Assembly: GCA_023382135.1 (NCBI GenBank)
Contig: JAMCQK010000102.1
Location: forward strand, 1-8,263
Direction: 5' to 3'
DNA: 8,263 bases
Source of the DNA: Deinococcus sp.
Lineage (GTDB): Bacteria > Deinococcota > Deinococci > Deinococcales > Thermaceae
Shown: one piece after another, positions 5,927 through 8,263 of the stretch
Numbering within the stretch: the stretch's first letter is position 1
Layout of the letters: every line of letters starts with the position of its first letter
The notes under the pieces: model-generated
What the model was told of the DNA's origin: nothing
Databases searched by the model: none
The model's input: the letters and a program-made list of their open reading frames with translations, nothing else
Program-made: the position numbers and the translations under genes

Positions 5927-6835
5927 CTATTTTTGAATAAGCCGCCCTCTAAACACAAAGGCCACCCCAAGGAGCACCAGACATGCCCCTGCAAGCGTCC
6001 AGAGCGAGAGGGGTTCGCGCAAAATGAGCCAGCCCAAAAAGACCGCGATGACTGGATTTACGTAGGCGTAGGTGGCTACCAGGTTCGCGGGCAAGAGCCG
6101 CAGCGCCAGCACGAACGAGGTATAGGCAATTAGCGAGCCAAAAATCAGGAGATAAAGCCAGGACCACCATCCGGTAGTAGAGGGCGCAGTCCAGGCCTCG
6201 CCGAAGAGCGCAATCAAGAGCACGAACGCGATCCCGCCAAAAAGCTGCTGGTAGCCAGAGACTACCAGCGGATCCAGGGCTACCGCTCTTCTCTGCATGT
6301 ACACCAGGCCGGCGCCCCAGAAGATAGGCCCAAAAAATAACATCACCGAGGCGCGAAGGTCGGAAGCAGAGCCGCTGTCCAGGTGGGGCGCGGAGAGCAC
6401 GCCGACGCCCAAGAGGCCAATTAATAATCCTGTGATGAGCAGCGGGGATGGCAGCCTGCGGTTGAGGAAAGCCTCGAGGCCGGCCACCCACAAGGGGGTA
6501 GCGCCCACCATCAAAGCGGCGTAACCCGAGTACGCGTGTTGGGAAGCCACCAGCACCAACCCGTTGCCAAGCGCCCACAGCAACACCCCTGACACCAAAA
6601 GCCTGGTGGCCTCGGAAACGGTGAGCCTGACTCGCAGGCCCCGCAGCAGCGCAAAGCCAAGCAGCAGCAATGCCGCAGGCAGAAGCCTAAGCGCTCCCAG
6701 CCACAAAGGCTGAAAGTCGCCGCCGGGCCCCACCGCCAAGCGAAAAGCCAGATAGGTGCTTCCCCAGACCAAGTACAAGACCCCCAGGTGGAAAAGCCCT
6801 GCTACTGGAATTTTTTGCACTGGTGATGGGGTCAT
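5927..6835 (-). CDS. EamA/DMT-superfamily transporter
   Basis: An integral inner-membrane protein of 302 aa with about ten hydrophobic segments and two EamA repeats, the architecture of drug/metabolite exporters such as RhaT/YdcZ-like permeases. The first repeat begins GVLYLVWGSTYLAFRLAV near residues 18-35, a typical EamA opening. The second covers the segment from MLFFGPIFWGAGLVYMQRR to the C-terminus. It contains ANLVATYAYVNPVIAVFLGW and LREPLSLWTLAGACLVLLG, which match the conserved end of the fold. The substrate cannot be told. The ATG at 6835 is the best start, but its AAGGAG (6856-6851) is 15 nt away, inside the loop of a hairpin. A GTG at 6886 would add 17 residues without a better site. 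The gene follows UDG by 54 bp on the same strand. Confidence 0.88.
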   Translation of the reverse strand: MTPSPVQKIPVAGLFHLGVLYLVWGSTYLAFRLAVGPGGDFQPLWLGALRLLPAALLLLGFALLRGLRVRLTVSEATRLLVSGVLLWALGNGLVLVASQHAYSGYAALMVGATPLWVAGLEAFLNRRLPSPLLITGLLIGLLGVGVLSAPHLDSGSASDLRASVMLFFGPIFWGAGLVYMQRRAVALDPLVVSGYQQLFGGIAFVLLIALFGEAWTAPSTTGWWSWLYLLIFGSLIAYTSFVLALRLLPANLVATYAYVNPVIAVFLGWLILREPLSLWTLAGACLVLLGVAFVFRGRLIQK

Positions 6836-6839
6836 AAGC

Positions 6840-6865
6840 CGGCAGTTTACTCCTTCAAGCTGCCG
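6840..6865 (-). promoter_or_regulatory. Hairpin holding the transporter's ribosome binding site in its loop
   Basis: Minus strand CGGCAG (6865-6860) pairs with CTGCCG (6845-6840); the 14-nt loop contains AAGGAG. The stem ends 4 nt before the ATG at 6835. Folding would shorten the effective distance between the ribosome binding site and the start codon. TAAACT in the same loop lies 8 nt before the ATG and could instead be a leaderless -10. Confidence 0.4.
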
Positions 6866-6889
6866 CGTGTTTGTCTTTTTGGACACACA

Positions 6890-7507
6890 CTAAAAGAGTG
6901 GCTGCTGGCTGGTAGCTTTTACTTCCTGGCCCTGCTTTGGACCCAAAGTACCCAGCATGCGTTTTACTTCCTGGATGTCCTGCCATGTGAGCGCTTTGGG
7001 GCTTCCCGGGGTGCGCGCGGCGTTGCGTAAAAGATAGGCGGGGTGAAACATGGGAAAAAGTTTGATGCCCTGCCAATCGAGCCACTGGCCGCGGATTTTG
7101 GTGATAGACACCTTGTCGCCCAAAAAGAACTCCGCCGACGAAGCCCCCAGCGGCGCGATGATCTGGGGCCTGATAGTTTCAATCTGCTTATTGAGCCAGA
7201 GCGCGGTGCAGATTTTGGCCTCGTCGGGCAAGGGTGCGCGGTTTCCGGGTGGGCGGCACTTCACGATATTGGCGATGTAAACCGAGCTTCGCGGGATGCC
7301 CGCGGCCTCGAGGATTTTGTCCAGCAGCTGCCCAGCTCTTCCCACAAAAGGGCGGCCTGTTTTGTCCTCATCCTCACCCGGGCCTTCACCCACAATCATC
7401 AGCTGGGCGTCCGGGTTCCCTTCGCCGAATACCACGGTAGTCCTGCCCTCAGATAAGCGGCAGGCCTTGCAGGTTTGCGACTGAGAAGCAAGCAGATCGA
7501 GAATCAT
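6890..7507 (-). CDS. Type-4 (UDGA-like) uracil-DNA glycosylase with Fe-S cluster
   Basis: This enzyme removes uracil, arising from cytosine deamination, from DNA; it is the usual UDG of thermophiles. The 205-aa product has GEGPGEDED (residues 40-48) carrying the family-4 catalytic loop, the motif FHPAYLLRN with His 155, and four cysteines at 13, 16, 84 and 100 spaced to bind a 4Fe-4S cluster. FGEGNPDAQLM, TGRPFVG, NIVKCRPPGNRAPLPDEA and SITKIRG are as in Thermus UDGA, and the length equals that of the T. thermophilus protein as I recall it. The ATG at 7507 is chosen on that basis. There is no Shine-Dalgarno or -10 before it, and a TTG at 7543 is an unlikely longer start. It lies 73 bp after an unknown gene and probably shares its transcript. 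Confidence 0.95.
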   Translation of the reverse strand: MILDLLASQSQTCKACRLSEGRTTVVFGEGNPDAQLMIVGEGPGEDEDKTGRPFVGRAGQLLDKILEAAGIPRSSVYIANIVKCRPPGNRAPLPDEAKICTALWLNKQIETIRPQIIAPLGASSAEFFLGDKVSITKIRGQWLDWQGIKLFPMFHPAYLLRNAARTPGSPKALTWQDIQEVKRMLGTLGPKQGQEVKATSQQPLF

Positions 7508-7580
7508 AAGCGGGTTGCCGGGTGCCGGATGTGGGATCTGCAAGAGTTACCACTACCAACAAGCCATAGCCTACAAGTAT
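7508..7580 (-). other. Short-period repetitive spacer before UDG
   Basis: The minus strand holds CCGGCACCCGGCAACCCG just before the start codon, and TTGTAGGC-TATGGCTTGTTGG further up. The second part resembles the GCTTGTGG repeats in front of purH. No ribosome binding site or promoter is apparent. Confidence 0.35.
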
Positions 7581-7949
7581 TCATTCGGCGGGCTTCCTGG
7601 CCTTGCGGGCTTCCCGCCGAACTTTGGGGTCCAGCCCAATCATCAAGAAGAAATTTTCCAGCGCGTTTTCTCTGCCCTTGATTTCCGGGTAGGCCTCCTC
7701 GGCGGTTCCGGTTACAAAGGGGAGATCTTGGTAAAGCCCGAGCGCCTGCGTGACCACCGCGTCCGGCCCCTCGGCCTCGGCAATGTCGGCCAGTTTGGCG
7801 TAGACCTCGCGCCTGGCTTCCGCGTGGGCGCGGAACACGTCCGGGTTGGGCGTCTCGGGGGCGCGTAAAACGTCTTGCTTGGCGATACGTCGGTAATGCT
7901 TTAGTCCACGAACAATCTCCTCGGTAGACAGCGCGATCTTAAATTCCAT
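7581..7949 (-). CDS. Conserved-looking hypothetical protein, 122 aa
   Basis: I do not recognise this protein. It is small, rich in charged residues and mainly helical in pattern. The order is an N-terminal segment MEFKIALSTEEIVRGLKHY, a segment rich in Arg, Ala and Glu (DVFRAHAEARREVYAKLADI), a more apolar part (VVTQALGLYQDLPFVTG), then RENALENFFLMIGLDPK and a basic tail KVRREARKARKPAE. There is no signal peptide, membrane segment or cysteine. The ATG at 7949 is firmly set by AAAGGAG a few bases upstream. Codon use looks like that of its neighbours, supporting a real gene. It is preceded by a promoter with perfect hexamers and a structured leader, so it is probably well expressed, and UDG and the transporter follow on the same strand. 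It might be a Thermaceae-specific family; function unknown. Confidence 0.8.
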   Translation of the reverse strand: MEFKIALSTEEIVRGLKHYRRIAKQDVLRAPETPNPDVFRAHAEARREVYAKLADIAEAEGPDAVVTQALGLYQDLPFVTGTAEEAYPEIKGRENALENFFLMIGLDPKVRREARKARKPAE

Positions 7950-7981
7950 CCATTCTCCTTTCCGGTATCTCCGAGGCTCTC

Positions 7982-8015
7982 GTCGTCGGGCGCTTTTCAG
8001 CACTTACCCGACGAC
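7982..8015 (-). promoter_or_regulatory. Structured leader element with GNRA-capped stem-loop
   Basis: In the leader of the 122-aa gene the minus strand reads GTCGTCGG, GTAA, GTGCT, GAAA, AGCGC, CCGACGAC. The outer 8 bp pair perfectly. The inner 5 bp pair with one G-U and close on a GAAA tetraloop. GTAA bulges on the 5' side. A second small hairpin, CGAG-AGC-CTCG, follows at about 7980-7970, before the ribosome binding site. The symmetric outer arms could also be a protein operator. I do not recognise a known riboswitch class. Confidence 0.6.
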
Positions 8016-8039
8016 CAACCAGCGCCAGATGTTAGCCGG

Positions 8040-8069
8040 ATTATATTTCCGCTTGAAAAAGGGTGTCAA
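8040..8069 (-). promoter_or_regulatory. Sigma-70-type promoter with perfect hexamers
   Basis: Minus strand TTGACA (8069-8064), 18-bp spacer, TATAAT (8045-8040). Both boxes match consensus at all six bases. Transcription would start near 8033, giving a leader of about 84 nt to the unknown gene at 7949, and could extend into UDG and the transporter. Confidence 0.85.
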
Positions 8070-8096
8070 TCGAAGGCGCTATCTCGTCGCTTGGGG

Positions 8097-8134
8097 GAGC
8101 AAGTTTATACTCATGGAGCAAGTTTATACTCATG
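8097..8134 (+). repeat. 19-bp tandem duplication over a start region
   Basis: GAGCAAGTTTATACTCATG occurs at 8097-8115 and again, without mismatch, at 8116-8134. Each unit holds a TATACT (8106-8111 and 8125-8130) and an ATG (8113 and 8132). As 19 is not a multiple of three, the two ATGs are in different frames. Confidence 0.95.
8125..8130 (+). promoter_or_regulatory. Possible leaderless -10 box of the right-edge gene
   Basis: TATACT, then 7 nt, then ATG at 8138: the TANNNT-N7-ATG pattern also seen at purH. I see no clear -35. An identical TATACT 19 bp upstream would give a short leader of about 20 nt instead. Confidence 0.45.
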
Positions 8135-8137
8135 GAG

Positions 8138-8263
8138 ATGGAAAGTCTGGGCCCCTACGTGCTGCGAGACCCGATAGTGCAGTCGGAGCTAGTTTTGCCC
8201 GACGGTTCGCGCTTGAAGGTCTTTCCTGCACAGGATGCTAGGACGGGCATCCGCGTTTTGGTT
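8138..8263 (+). CDS. Partial CDS, possibly a degenerate Ser/Thr protein kinase N-terminus
   Basis: The frame stays open to the window end, giving 42 residues that start MESLGPYVLRDPIV. The opening LGPYVL and the later VFPAQDARTG followed by a hydrophobic stretch echo the N-lobe of bacterial Hanks-type kinases (LG-Y-L, then VYRARD--TG and VALK). The glycine-rich loop expected between them is absent, replaced by SELVLPDGSRLK. It could be a kinase-like pseudoenzyme or an unrelated protein; 42 residues do not decide it. The ATG at 8138 is preferred because a TATACT lies 7 nt upstream; an in-frame ATG at 8132 would add two residues. The gene is divergent from the unknown gene at 7581-7949. Confidence 0.55.
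   Translation, partial: MESLGPYVLRDPIVQSELVLPDGSRLKVFPAQDARTGIRVLV

Overview
The window looks like a chromosomal segment from a thermophilic Deinococcota bacterium of the Thermus/Meiothermus group. The type-4 uracil-DNA glycosylase has the length (205 aa) and cysteine spacing I recall for Thermus UDGA. RsmH and PurH read like Thermaceae proteins, and several genes have a -10 box (TANNNT) 6-7 nt before the ATG, the leaderless layout known in Deinococcus. The organism call is inference; no genus is claimed.

Layout. (1) 1-1826: rsmH and mraZ on the minus strand, the first two genes of the usual division/cell-wall (dcw) cluster, with TGGGA boxes for MraZ upstream. This pair lies between two perfect inverted copies of a sequence of at least 96 bp (1-96 and 1731-1826), and no further dcw gene follows rsmH inside the window. 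(2) 1854-2288: rnpB (RNase P RNA) on the minus strand, with a probable promoter and a good intrinsic terminator. (3) 2286-4000: a decayed Nudix pseudogene, an intact ADP-ribose-pyrophosphatase-like Nudix gene overlapping yqeY by ATGA, and a compact divergent promoter region. (4) 3991-5493: purH on the plus strand. (5) 5494-5926: non-coding DNA with several inverted repeats. (6) 5927-8045: on the minus strand, an EamA-type transporter, UDG, and an unrecognised 122-aa protein. The unknown gene has a promoter with perfect -35 and -10 hexamers and a leader able to form a GNRA-capped stem-loop; it may drive all three genes. (7) 8097-8263: the start of a plus-strand gene, perhaps a degenerate protein kinase, preceded by a 19-bp tandem duplication that doubles its -10 box and an ATG.

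Most of the content is housekeeping: rRNA methylation, tRNA processing, purine synthesis, nucleotide sanitation and uracil repair. I see no defence system, CRISPR array, phage or complete transposon. The points worth a second look are the inverted repeat around mraZ-rsmH, the structured leader of the unknown gene, the duplicated start region at the right edge, and the Nudix paralogue caught in decay.
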